NCBI GenBank assembly: GCA_964648415.1
Contig: CAZYOC010000012.1
Location: 1-31,936 of the forward strand
Source: G963669175 sp964648415
GTDB taxonomy: Bacteria > Electryoneota > Electryoneia > Electryoneales > Electryoneaceae
Length of the DNA: 31,936 bases
Direction of reading: 5' to 3'
Notes under the pieces: model-generated
What the model was told of the DNA's origin: nothing
Database searches by the model: none
What the model saw: the letters and a program-made list of their open reading frames with translations, nothing else
Shown: piece after piece, positions 1-7,477 of the stretch
How positions within the stretch are numbered: the stretch's first letter is position 1
Layout: every line of letters begins with the position of its first letter
Made by a program: the position numbers and the translations under genes

Positions 1-23
1 GATTCCAGCCTTCGCTGGAATGA
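1..23. repeat. Palindromic repeat at the window edge
   Basis: Bases 2-9 (ATTCCAGC) and 14-21 (GCTGGAAT) are perfectly complementary around a CTTC loop. This looks like the 3' half or core of a dispersed REP-like palindrome cut by the window edge. The following ~270 bases up to pccB hold no gene that I can support. Confidence 0.5.
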
Positions 24-296
24 GATCGGTTCCTATTGTGCAACAGTCTGTATAGCTATCCAACCTGATAATACGCTACCCTTAAAAGCTACGCTTTGCA
101 TACTGCTACAATTATTGGACGCCAACTATACCAGCCGGGTTGCCGTGTTTCAGCGAGCGAAAACCGTTGCCCGGAGGGTCTTTTAGTAGCGCATGTACGA
201 GACCTGGGTGTCCTGAGTCGGCTCGCTTGTCTCCGCACAAAACGCTCCGTATACTTTTTCCATTATTCGAGAACCGTGAAACCAGGGAGAACGCCG

Positions 297-1850
297 ATGG
301 ACCCGCGTGTGCAGAAACTCCGTGAGATGAAGGATCAGGCCCGTCTCGGCGGCGGCGAAAAACGCATCGAAGCCCAGCACAAAAAAGGCAAACTCACCGC
401 CCGCGAACGCATTGACCTTCTGATCGATCCGGGCTCCTTCCAGGAAATCGACATGCTGGTCAAGGCGCGCACCCCGGAAAGCGGGTTCTCCCAGCCGGAG
501 ATCCCCGGCGACGGTGTCGTGACAGGATACGGCAAGATCAACGGCCGCACGGTGTTCGTGTTCAGCCAGGACTTCACCGTGGTCGGCGGCACCCTCTCGG
601 AAGCTCACGGCGCCAAGATCTGCAAGCTGATGGACATGGCCACGAAGGTCGGCGCGCCGGTGGTGGGGCTGAACGACTCCGGCGGCGCACGGGTGCAGGA
701 GGGCGTGGTCAGCCTGGGCGCCTACGCCGACATCTTCCTGCGCAACACCCTCACCAGCGGCGTCGTTCCTCAGATCAGCGCCATCATGGGCCCCTGCGCG
801 GGCGGCGCGGTCTATTCGCCGGCCATCACCGACTTTGTGGTCATGACGCGCGGCACCTCCTACATGTTCGTCACCGGCCCGAAGGTAGTGAAAACCGTGA
901 CCCACGAAGAGGTCAGCAGCGAGGACCTGGGCGGCGCGGACGCTCACGCCACCAAGTCCGGCGTGGCGCATTTCGCCTGCGATGACGAGATGGAGACTGT
1001 GGAAACGGTCAAGCAGCTCCTGTCCTACATGCCGCAGAATAATCTGGAAGACCCGCCGCTGGTCCAGTGCGACGACCCGGCCGACCGCATGGACGATGCG
1101 CTGGAAACCATCATCCCCGAGAACCCGAACAAGCCGTACGATATGAAGGAAGTCATCGCGCATATCGTGGACGACGGCAAGCTGCTGGAAGTCCACAGGG
1201 ATTTCGCGGAAAACATCATCGTGGGCTTTGCACGCCTGGGCGGCCGGAGCGTGGGCATCATCGCCAACCAGCCGGCGGTGCTGGCGGGCGTGCTGGACAT
1301 CAACAGCTCCCGGAAAGGCGCGCGCTTCATCCGTTTCTGCGACGCCTTCAACATTCCGATCATCACCTTCGAGGACGTGCCCGGCTTCCTGCCCGGCACC
1401 GACCAGGAATGGGGCGGTATCATCTCCAACGGCGCGAAACTGCTGTACGCCTACTCCGAGACGACCGTGCCGAAGATCACCGTGATCACACGAAAGGCGT
1501 ATGGTGGCGCGTACGACGTCATGAACTCGAAACACGTCCGCGGCGACCTGAACTACGCCTGGCCGAGCGCCGAGATCGCCGTGATGGGAGCCGAAGGAGC
1601 CGTGGAAATCGTCTACCGCAAAGAACTCGCCCGGATCGAGGACCCCGACGAGCAACAGAAAAAGATCCAGGAATACATCCAGCTCTACCGTGACCGCTTC
1701 GCGAGTCCTTATATTGCTGCTGCGCGAGGGTACGTGGACGAGGTGATCGAACCCCAGCAAACCCGGCCCAAACTGATCACCGCGCTAAGTATGCTGGAGT
1801 CGAAGGTGGATTATAATCCCAAGAAGAAACATGGGAATATTCCGCTGTAG
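297..1850 (+). CDS. pccB: Propionyl-CoA carboxylase beta (carboxyltransferase) subunit
   Basis: Cytoplasmic carboxyltransferase that moves CO2 from carboxybiotin to propionyl-CoA, giving methylmalonyl-CoA; it works with a biotin-carboxylase/carrier alpha subunit that is not in this window. The 517 residues match the family length. Two crotonase-like halves are visible: SGGARVQEG (128-136) and GPCAGGAVYSPA (165-176) in the N half, and TRKAYGGAYDVM (near 398-410) in the C half. The Asp in GGAYDVM is the position known in Streptomyces PccB (Asp422) to favour propionyl-CoA, where acetyl-specific enzymes carry Ile. The start at 297 is chosen because GGGAGA lies six bases upstream and the family N-terminus (KLREMKDQA) begins there; the open frame runs back to 96 but that extension has no family character. 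The AT-rich cassette begins directly after the stop, so any original downstream partner is displaced or absent. Confidence 0.93.
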   Translation: MDPRVQKLREMKDQARLGGGEKRIEAQHKKGKLTARERIDLLIDPGSFQEIDMLVKARTPESGFSQPEIPGDGVVTGYGKINGRTVFVFSQDFTVVGGTLSEAHGAKICKLMDMATKVGAPVVGLNDSGGARVQEGVVSLGAYADIFLRNTLTSGVVPQISAIMGPCAGGAVYSPAITDFVVMTRGTSYMFVTGPKVVKTVTHEEVSSEDLGGADAHATKSGVAHFACDDEMETVETVKQLLSYMPQNNLEDPPLVQCDDPADRMDDALETIIPENPNKPYDMKEVIAHIVDDGKLLEVHRDFAENIIVGFARLGGRSVGIIANQPAVLAGVLDINSSRKGARFIRFCDAFNIPIITFEDVPGFLPGTDQEWGGIISNGAKLLYAYSETTVPKITVITRKAYGGAYDVMNSKHVRGDLNYAWPSAEIAVMGAEGAVEIVYRKELARIEDPDEQQKKIQEYIQLYRDRFASPYIAAARGYVDEVIEPQQTRPKLITALSMLESKVDYNPKKKHGNIPL

Positions 1851-1886
1851 CTTTTCTACATGAACTTCATTCTTTGGGGGCGGGTA

Positions 1887-2552
1887 ATGATTGTTACCAA
1901 GACTGATTTTGAAAAGATGATATTCTTTTCTGATCCTGATAATATTGGTAATACAGAAACATATTACAAACTAAGAATAGGCAACGAATATATTGATCAA
2001 TACGGTGATCATAAAATTGTTCCAAGTGGCGCTTCTATAGTAATTCCCAAATTGAGCGGTATGATAGTTTGCACTAAGGAACAAGTTCGATTAGATGGAA
2101 AGCATATTGCCAAATTTGACCTGAGAATTGAACATGCTGTGAACGGCCTATTTTTTCAAGCTGGTACGCAAATAAAGCCGTTCTATAGTGGAATTCTTTG
2201 GGGATATATAATCAACTTTTCAGACAAAGATATAGCATTCACTCCAGATAAAGACGTGTTATTTGATATCGAATTCTACGAAATTTCCGGTAGCGCAGGC
2301 TTACCAGCAAATAGAGATATAATATGGCGTCTTGGCCAAGCCATTGACCTTGGAAAAGTTAAGTCTAAAGAGCGGATCTTGGCATTCTCTAAAGCAGCCG
2401 AAAAACTCCCGCATATGGTAACGAAATCAGAGCTATCAAGTTATGCAACAATAGGCATTATGGTTTTAGCTATGCTATTTGCGGCTTTCTTTGGTTTTAT
2501 TAGTAGTTTTTTAGATTTTTTTGGATGGCTAGGCAAAACCTTAAAGACTTAG
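1887..2552 (+). CDS. Degenerate dCTP deaminase/dUTPase-fold protein with C-terminal membrane helix
   Basis: First gene of the AT-rich cassette, 221 residues. Residues about 40-133 follow the dCTP deaminase/dUTPase beta-fold: VPSGASIVIP (45-54), a strand ending in IAKFDLRIEHAVNGL (74-88), then QIKPFYSG (95-102) and TPDKDVLFDIEFYEI (119-133), matching the order seen in Dcd proteins (LPPG, RSSL, IDPGWxG, GxxIGQLVF). The catalytic residues look lost. The Ser/Arg of the GRSSLxR motif are replaced around 79-84, and the Glu that follows the xGxI strand aligns with Tyr107. A hydrophobic helix at about 188-208 close to the C-terminus suggests a tail-anchored cytoplasmic protein. I infer a nucleotide-binding or sensing module rather than an enzyme. 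The start at 1887 follows a GGGGGCGGG stretch; the in-frame ATG at 1860 has no ribosome site. Fold similarity is by eye and moderately sure. Confidence 0.55.
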   Translation: MIVTKTDFEKMIFFSDPDNIGNTETYYKLRIGNEYIDQYGDHKIVPSGASIVIPKLSGMIVCTKEQVRLDGKHIAKFDLRIEHAVNGLFFQAGTQIKPFYSGILWGYIINFSDKDIAFTPDKDVLFDIEFYEISGSAGLPANRDIIWRLGQAIDLGKVKSKERILAFSKAAEKLPHMVTKSELSSYATIGIMVLAMLFAAFFGFISSFLDFFGWLGKTLKT

Positions 2553-2561
2553 GAGCACCTT

Positions 2562-3905
2562 ATGCCTGATATAGCAATTATTGGGGCAGGCCTGGCAGGC
2601 TTAAGCGCCGCCAAAACCTTATCTTGTTATAATAATCATTTCAGTACTATCGATATATATGAAGCAGGTCCTCATTTTGGTAGACGGTTCTGTCACTTTA
2701 ATACTACTAGAAACATATGTATGCAATGCAATAAATGCACATTCTTACAAGGTGTTGGAGGTGCAGCTACTATAAATGGTGGGAAACTTTGCCATTACCC
2801 AGCTGGATCAGGCTTGTTTGATTTTGATAATAATGATGATATCATTAATCACTTAATTAATTGCGATTCACTTTTACAGATTAGCAATAATACCAAGATT
2901 AGCAGCGTAATACCCTATTATTATCAATACAAAGAATATAATTCCACTATATATTACAAGAGTGACATAAAAGAATTAATATTATATTATTTAAGTTGCT
3001 TATCCAATAAGGTTAAATTGTTAACAAGCCATACCGTATCAAATATTCATAGAGAAAGGAAATCTTGGGTATTAGACATAACTTCTATTGATAACACTAT
3101 TATTTCACGTAATTATGATTTCGTTATATATGCCACTGGGCGCAGCAACATTGAATCAACAAAAATATTGTTTAATAATATAAATATTGAATATGATGAA
3201 CAGGCTGTAGATTTAGGAATAAGGCTTGAATTTCCAATATCTCATCATTCACATATTCCATTTGGAGCTATAGACCCTAAGATCAAATATATTATTGATA
3301 ATAATAGCGATGTAAGAACTTTTTGTATGAACTGGGGCGGCACTTTAGCTATTAATAAGGCTTTCAATGGCATTAACGTTGACGGCAACTTTTCTGATAA
3401 AGCAACTAATATGGCTAACATAGCAATAATGCATCGTAAATATTACGGATGCTTTGATCACGTCATAATGACAAAGCGGTTCATTGCATCTTTATCGAAG
3501 GGTAACATACCTTTTACACAAAATTTTATCGGCTTTTACCACGGTGTAAATCGTGATGATAAGCAATATAAACCATCTATCTCTGCGGTTAATGCTCGAA
3601 TTGACAAACTATTAGATAATGACTCCTATAATTACATAAAAATGCTTTCTATGGACTTTTTAAAATGCTATTCCATACCACTAGAATCTGTACGTGTGTA
3701 TTCGCCAGCCATAGATAGGTATTGGCCCCACATACAATGTGATAAATATGGTGAATGCAGTATGCAAAACTTTTACGTTGCAGGCGACATTAGAGGTTGG
3801 TCGCGTGGATATACACAAGCAATATGGTCAGGTTATTTAAGTGCTTTTGGGATATTAAACAAAATAGGAATAGAATTGATGGAGAATGAGGTTCAAGAAG
3901 CATGA
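2562..3905 (+). CDS. FAD-dependent dehydrogenase/oxidoreductase, COG2509-like
   Basis: Second cassette gene, 447 residues, nine bases after the previous stop, with AGGAG overlapping that stop. The N-terminus is a Rossmann dinucleotide site, IAIIGAGLAGLSAAKTL (4-20). A Cys-rich stretch CMQCNKC (C53, C56, C59) precedes GVGGAATINGGKL (64-76), which resembles the GGAGxxSDGKL motif of COG2509 dehydrogenases. A second nucleotide-contact strand reads FVIYATGRS (about 187-195). The C-terminal FAD-closing motif is NFYVAGDIRGWSRGYTQA (near 406-423), again like COG2509. No signal peptide or membrane segment is seen, so it is probably cytoplasmic. The electron acceptor and substrate cannot be read; the three close cysteines could bind a metal or cluster or be redox active. 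Composition is far more AT-rich than the flanking genes. The family call is fairly sure; the function is unknown. Confidence 0.65.
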   Translation: MPDIAIIGAGLAGLSAAKTLSCYNNHFSTIDIYEAGPHFGRRFCHFNTTRNICMQCNKCTFLQGVGGAATINGGKLCHYPAGSGLFDFDNNDDIINHLINCDSLLQISNNTKISSVIPYYYQYKEYNSTIYYKSDIKELILYYLSCLSNKVKLLTSHTVSNIHRERKSWVLDITSIDNTIISRNYDFVIYATGRSNIESTKILFNNINIEYDEQAVDLGIRLEFPISHHSHIPFGAIDPKIKYIIDNNSDVRTFCMNWGGTLAINKAFNGINVDGNFSDKATNMANIAIMHRKYYGCFDHVIMTKRFIASLSKGNIPFTQNFIGFYHGVNRDDKQYKPSISAVNARIDKLLDNDSYNYIKMLSMDFLKCYSIPLESVRVYSPAIDRYWPHIQCDKYGECSMQNFYVAGDIRGWSRGYTQAIWSGYLSAFGILNKIGIELMENEVQEA

Positions 3906-4816
3906 AAGCGAAAAATGTGCTATTTGGAGTTGCCGGATATCCACCTGCTTTCTGGAAAGCTGGATATAAAGATCGCTTATTGGGACCTAAGTGGCTAAAT
4001 CAAATTGATATAGATTTATTAGAGGTTCAAATGACATATGGCCCAAGGATGAAGGAAGATAACGCTAAAATACTTAGAGATAATAGTGAAATATATGATA
4101 TAAAACTATCTATTCATGCCAGTTATTTTATTGTGTTAACTAGCGACAATCCTGATACCATAAGTAGATCATACGAAACACTTGAAAAGACATGCAGGCT
4201 TGCTGAAATAATGCATGTCAATAGAATTATATTGCACCCGGGGACAGCTCGAAACGATAGATTTAAGGCCTTAGATAATTTTATAAGAAATATGCGTCAT
4301 TTTGAAAAGAACTATCTCCCAGATAACATATATATTTATCCTGAAACAGCAGGTAAGATTAATCAATTAGGAAATTACGATGAAATAATTAACATGTGTA
4401 ATAATTTAAAATGTAATATACCATGTATAGATTATGGTCATTTGCATGCACGACTTAAGAAAGATGGAGAAAAATATGATACTGTAGCTAGTATACAAAA
4501 TAATGTAAAGACAACTATAGATAGTTTGCGCGAGAACCTCCGAAACCAATTGCATTTTCATATTACACCCATGGAATATGGAGATGGTGGCGAGATTCGT
4601 CATAGAGCTTATGGTGAATCAGTAAACTTTGCTGAAAAGGATGATTTATTTAATAATTCTGTTCCGTATTATCCTAAGCCAGAACATTTGTCCGAGGCTT
4701 TAGCTTCATTAGACATCTCAGCATGGGTTGTTTCCGAATGTCATGACACACAAGAACTTGGCGCGATAGCCATGAAGAGGCGGTTTCAACAAGTGAAAGG
4801 CACCTCTTGCACGTGA
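3902..4816 (+). CDS. Endonuclease IV/xylose isomerase-like TIM-barrel metalloenzyme
   Basis: Third cassette gene, 304 residues, translationally coupled: its ATG overlaps the previous stop as ATGA. The pattern of metal ligands follows AP endonuclease family 2 (E. coli Nfo). His72 sits in SIHASYFIVLTSDNP, close to Nfo's HAPYFINLASPD; His112 is in LHPGTA, Glu148 in PETAG, Asp177 and His180 in CIDYGHLHA, His218/220 in HFHIT, His234 in EIRHRAYGE and Glu285 in SECHD. Only the Asp of Nfo's DRH triplet appears changed (Ile232). This preservation suggests a working two- or three-metal site. The barrel family also contains sugar isomerases and epimerases, so cleavage of abasic DNA is a guess; but the HAxYF and LHPG context is more like endonuclease IV than xylose isomerase. 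Probably cytoplasmic. The last residues overlap the start of the next gene. Confidence 0.65.
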   Translation: MKAKNVLFGVAGYPPAFWKAGYKDRLLGPKWLNQIDIDLLEVQMTYGPRMKEDNAKILRDNSEIYDIKLSIHASYFIVLTSDNPDTISRSYETLEKTCRLAEIMHVNRIILHPGTARNDRFKALDNFIRNMRHFEKNYLPDNIYIYPETAGKINQLGNYDEIINMCNNLKCNIPCIDYGHLHARLKKDGEKYDTVASIQNNVKTTIDSLRENLRNQLHFHITPMEYGDGGEIRHRAYGESVNFAEKDDLFNNSVPYYPKPEHLSEALASLDISAWVVSECHDTQELGAIAMKRRFQQVKGTSCT

Positions 4817-5403
4817 AAGGTAAGCTATTCGGTCTTAAGCAAATTGACGAATTTGACCTTCCAAGGCCGAGGTGGATTTTCTTGACAAACCCGAGTGAAC
4901 TGCCAAGAGAACCATGGACAGACGCTCCTTGGGGCTGGACTGTACGATGTGCATTAAAATCGAAGTACGAGTCGTTTTCTAACGAAAGAAACCTTCCTTT
5001 TTATAATTTATTGAAATGGGAAGAGATTAACAACTATCTAAACTATATAGAAAAAACATATTGCGACGATATTACTTATATTATATATCCATCCTGGTCA
5101 TTTCATAGTTCAGGAACTGTATTGGTGACAAAGTACGAAATAATCATTGAATCAGTCTTTGGAAGCATTGCGAAATTGACAGATGGCAAAATGGATCCAG
5201 ACATGATACTTATTAATTCCAGATATACCCCCTATAGAAATATGCGACGCGATAATAATATGAGATATATGTTTAAAAGTAGTATCAATAGGCTTTATAG
5301 ATACTATGACATAATATCACTTTATGAATCAGTACTAGAATGGTCTTTAACTGTTGAAAACAAACTTTATTTTCATCAATGGGACATTAATATTGTCTCT
5401 TGA
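4807..5403 (+). CDS. Small PEP synthase/PPDK ATP-grasp-like protein, unknown function
   Basis: Last cassette gene, 198 residues from TTG 4807, which lies six bases after AAAGG. GTG 4813, which overlaps the previous stop as GTGA, is the alternative start. I do not recognise a whole-length family. Pieces resemble the nucleotide-binding domain of PEP synthase and pyruvate phosphate dikinase. WGWTVRC (42-48) sits where those enzymes have a VRSS strand, SGTVLV (102-107) resembles their SGVxF strand, and IIIESVFG (112-119) followed by LTDGKMDPD (124-132) resembles their IxEAxxG...SGxxxPD signature. At under 200 residues it is far shorter than PEP synthase (about 800) and lacks the phosphohistidine and PEP domains. 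It may bind ATP and act on a partner or product of the preceding enzymes. It is the cassette's end: the stop abuts the RelE remnant. Confidence 0.4.
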   Translation: MHVKGKLFGLKQIDEFDLPRPRWIFLTNPSELPREPWTDAPWGWTVRCALKSKYESFSNERNLPFYNLLKWEEINNYLNYIEKTYCDDITYIIYPSWSFHSSGTVLVTKYEIIIESVFGSIAKLTDGKMDPDMILINSRYTPYRNMRRDNNMRYMFKSSINRLYRYYDIISLYESVLEWSLTVENKLYFHQWDINIVS

Positions 5404-5404
5404 A

Positions 5405-5537
5405 AACATGCTCTGCATGTGAAGGTTCCTGACGTAACCTTTCAATCTGATCAAAGATCCGCTTCACGTACTTCACGGGGGATTTTCCGCAGGTCATTCT
5501 CCACCACCGGCCTGAACACGAGTTCCCACGTCGCCAT
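5405..5537 (-). pseudogene. RelE/ParE-type toxin remnant, frameshifted and truncated
   Basis: Reading the minus strand from the ATG at 5537-5535, which overlaps the antitoxin stop as TAATG, gives MATWELVFRPVVENDLRKI and then PREVREA. The frame then hits a stop (after ...ADL). Skipping one G near 5460 restores a continuing frame with IFDQIERLRQEPSHAEHVF. This is the N-terminal half of a RelE/ParE-superfamily mRNA interferase: beta strand, then a helix with LRKIPREVREA and a second helix ERLRQEP. Only about 45 of the usual 85-95 residues remain before the AT-rich cassette begins, so both a frameshift and a truncation have killed it. The toxin remainder is not seen at the left edge of the cassette. 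Confidence 0.7.
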
Positions 5538-5818
5538 TACAGCCCCAGGCGTTTCCGCATCTCATCCAACGGAATGGACTCGCCCGGTTCGTTCATCGCT
5601 TCACGCGCCGCCCGGACGTCACCCTGATCGACCCAGGACTGGTACAGCTCGAAGTCTTCGCGTGAGACCAGCACGCCCGCGACCTTGCCGCGGCGCTCGA
5701 TCTGGACCGGGACGCCTGTCACCTCCACTCCGTTCAGGACTTCTCGCATCTTGCGCCGCAATTCCGCCGCGCTGACACACCGGGCTAATGCGCTGAAAAA
5801 TGCAGTATTGAAGGCCAA
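5537..5818 (-). CDS. Phd/YefM-family antitoxin, original start lost
   Basis: The last 79 codons (from 5776) form a recognisable Phd/YefM antitoxin: VSAAELRRKMREVLNGVE is the N-terminal DNA-binding/dimerisation core, followed by PVQIERRGKVAGVLVSREDF. The tail ESIPLDEMRKRLGL would wrap the toxin. It sits upstream of the RelE remnant with a TAATG overlap, the normal antitoxin-toxin order. No start codon with a ribosome site lies just before the core. The nearest in-frame choice is TTG 5818; the frame is open to an ATG at 5923 that overlaps the SDR stop, but the residues between have no antitoxin character. The 5' end appears to have been replaced, so expression is doubtful. With the toxin dead, the antitoxin has no partner here. 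Confidence 0.65.
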   Translation of the reverse strand: MAFNTAFFSALARCVSAAELRRKMREVLNGVEVTGVPVQIERRGKVAGVLVSREDFELYQSWVDQGDVRAAREAMNEPGESIPLDEMRKRLGL

Positions 5819-5885
5819 CAGTGGATGGACCTGCAATAGTGTTCGAGACGGTGGAGTTGAGCACGACGGGTTCGGCCGGTATCCA

Positions 5886-5902
5886 TCCCGGGTTTCCCGG
5901 GA
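5886..5902. other. GC-rich hairpin between SDR gene and antitoxin
   Basis: TCCCGGG-TTT-CCCGGGA is a perfect 7-bp stem with a 3-base loop, downstream of the SDR stop on the minus strand. No T-tract follows on either strand, so it is not a standard intrinsic terminator. It could protect the 3' end of the SDR transcript or reduce read-through into the antitoxin remnant. Confidence 0.4.
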
Positions 5903-5922
5903 CGATCGGGTGGGGCAATGCA

Positions 5923-6765
5923 TTACGCCAACCTGAGTGTGCGTGCATCACTCTCTTGAATCTCTTCGGCGCGGCGTTTCAAGTCATTCCATGTGTCACG
6001 GTCTGCTTCAGCGTGAATGTAGCGGCCGTGAAGGAAGTCCATCCGTCCCGACGCCAATTCCGCAACCAACTCGGCGGCAAATTCCGGCGGGGCGCTTTCG
6101 CCACGATCCAGGCGGGCCGCCAGGCGGTGCATCCATTTGCGGCCGGTGTCGGTTTGAGCGAACTGTTCTGTCATGGCGGTCCGTACGAAACCGGGGCTCA
6201 TGGTGAACACCTTGACCTGCGAATCGGGATGGGTCTCCTGGAGTTCGGCGGCGAGGGTTTCGGTGAGCCGTACCACCCCGGCCTTGCTGGTCGCATACGC
6301 TGCGGCAAAGGGAAACGGTCCCCCCGCGCCGCCGCCGGTCATGTTGATGATCCGCCCCCGATTGCGCGGCAGCATGTGTTGTAAGGCCTCACGGCAGCAG
6401 AGATACACGCCTTGCAGGTTGACCACGATATCTTGAAGCCAGGCGTCGGCTTCAGTCGCCCAGAGCGGTCCCAACGCCGCCAGGCTGCCGGCGTTATTGA
6501 CAACCAGGTCGATGGAGGAGGATGGTTGCAACGCAGCCTCGAAAAGCGCCGCAACCTCCTCCGCCCTGGTCACATCGGCGGGATGCACTAAGGCGTTTCC
6601 CGGAATGGTTGCGAAATGTTCTGCCGTTTCCTGGAGAGCGTTTTCATCTCGGGCAGTGAGGACCACATTCATTCCCAGCTCGCCCAACTGGATCGCGATG
6701 GCCCTGCCGATTCCCCGGCTCGCCCCGGTTACAATGGCTGTCTGCCCCTGCATTGTCTCTGCCAT
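5923..6765 (-). CDS. Short-chain dehydrogenase/reductase (SDR), classical type
   Basis: NAD(P)-dependent cytoplasmic oxidoreductase, 280 residues, substrate unknown. The Rossmann motif TGASRGIG is at 13-20, ADVT at 63-66, NNAG at 90-93, the catalytic Asn at 116 (VVNLQG), and the YxxxK pair at Tyr157/Lys161 (YATSK). A PGFVRTAM strand follows. The position 13 residues before Tyr, normally the catalytic Ser, is Gly144, next to Thr143 (NMTGGGAGG). That is unusual, although I recall an SDR subgroup with a similar S/T-GGGA loop. The start at 6765 is set by AGGAGG eight bases upstream; the frame is open to 6858 but the extra residues are not SDR-like. It stands alone on the minus strand, followed by the antitoxin remnant, so its pathway cannot be told from context. 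Confidence 0.9.
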   Translation of the reverse strand: MAETMQGQTAIVTGASRGIGRAIAIQLGELGMNVVLTARDENALQETAEHFATIPGNALVHPADVTRAEEVAALFEAALQPSSSIDLVVNNAGSLAALGPLWATEADAWLQDIVVNLQGVYLCCREALQHMLPRNRGRIINMTGGGAGGPFPFAAAYATSKAGVVRLTETLAAELQETHPDSQVKVFTMSPGFVRTAMTEQFAQTDTGRKWMHRLAARLDRGESAPPEFAAELVAELASGRMDFLHGRYIHAEADRDTWNDLKRRAEEIQESDARTLRLA

Positions 6766-7477
6766 ACGGTATGCCTCCTGTGTTGGTCTGCACAATAGGA
6801 ATCCATTTGGTAGAATGCAAATGCAGGACAAACCGGCTGCGTCCCGGAGAGGGTACAAAGTGAAACTTCAAGTGAGCACCCAGCGAACCGGAATCCCAAC
6901 CTGCACATGATGCCTGCAATGTTGCATAAACACCAAAGAGCTAACTATATATTATTCTTGGCTTTCAACAAGAAGTTGATAACAATACTGGCGAAATCCG
7001 CAATTATCTTGTAAATAGTGGCCTTCAGCCTTGCAAATCCTCTGGCAGTTTCTCTACCAATTTCTTGTTGGGACGTCATAACGGGAAACGGCATGGCAAA
7101 GGTTTCGTCTCCGCTTCCTGTTTTCCTCAGGCGATAGCAAGATCATTGTACAACAGATACTCGATGTATTCCGTAATACCAACCTTAAGTTTATCTTGCC
7201 AATTATTTGATAATACACGCTTTAGTGTTGGTCGGCTACTTGAACTTGCTCCGGGAGCCCGTATTACATTGCTTGAAGCCGGCACACAGGGAACTCGTGG
7301 AAGGTGGTGTGTGATCCTTTGGCGGGGCGGTCAAAGTGCGAAGTTCACCGGGGATGCGACTGAAGATGGACAGCGAACTGACGATACTATAGATGGAAGA
7401 TGATAGTGACGTACGCAAACGCCCTTTCGCCGGGGGTTTCCTGCGCCTTCCTACCGGCTAAGGAGCACCTTGCGATA
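6766..7477. other. Gene-poor gap with possible decayed coding fragments
   Basis: No convincing gene is present. On the minus strand there are short coding-like pieces. Around 7130-7240 a frame reads SNNWQDKLKVGITEYIEYLL and ends in YNDLAIA before a stop. At 6945-7079 an ATG opens a 44-codon frame, MTSQQEIGRETARGFARLK..., ending in a hydrophobic amphipathic helix (IYKIIADFASIVINFLLK); it has no ribosome-binding site. Both are more AT-rich than the surroundings and may be debris of one gene broken by frameshifts. I cannot name a family. A small hydrophobic peptide gene is the alternative reading of the 44-codon frame. Confidence 0.3.

Noticed and set aside
96..296. 67-codon upstream extension of pccB
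   Set aside because: It has no family similarity, and a good ribosome site precedes ATG 297, where the conserved N-terminus begins.
1851..1886. tRNA-derived attachment site or target duplication at the left edge of the AT-rich cassette
   Set aside because: No tRNA-like sequence and no clear direct repeat shared with the right edge near 5403 could be found by eye; no integrase is in the window.
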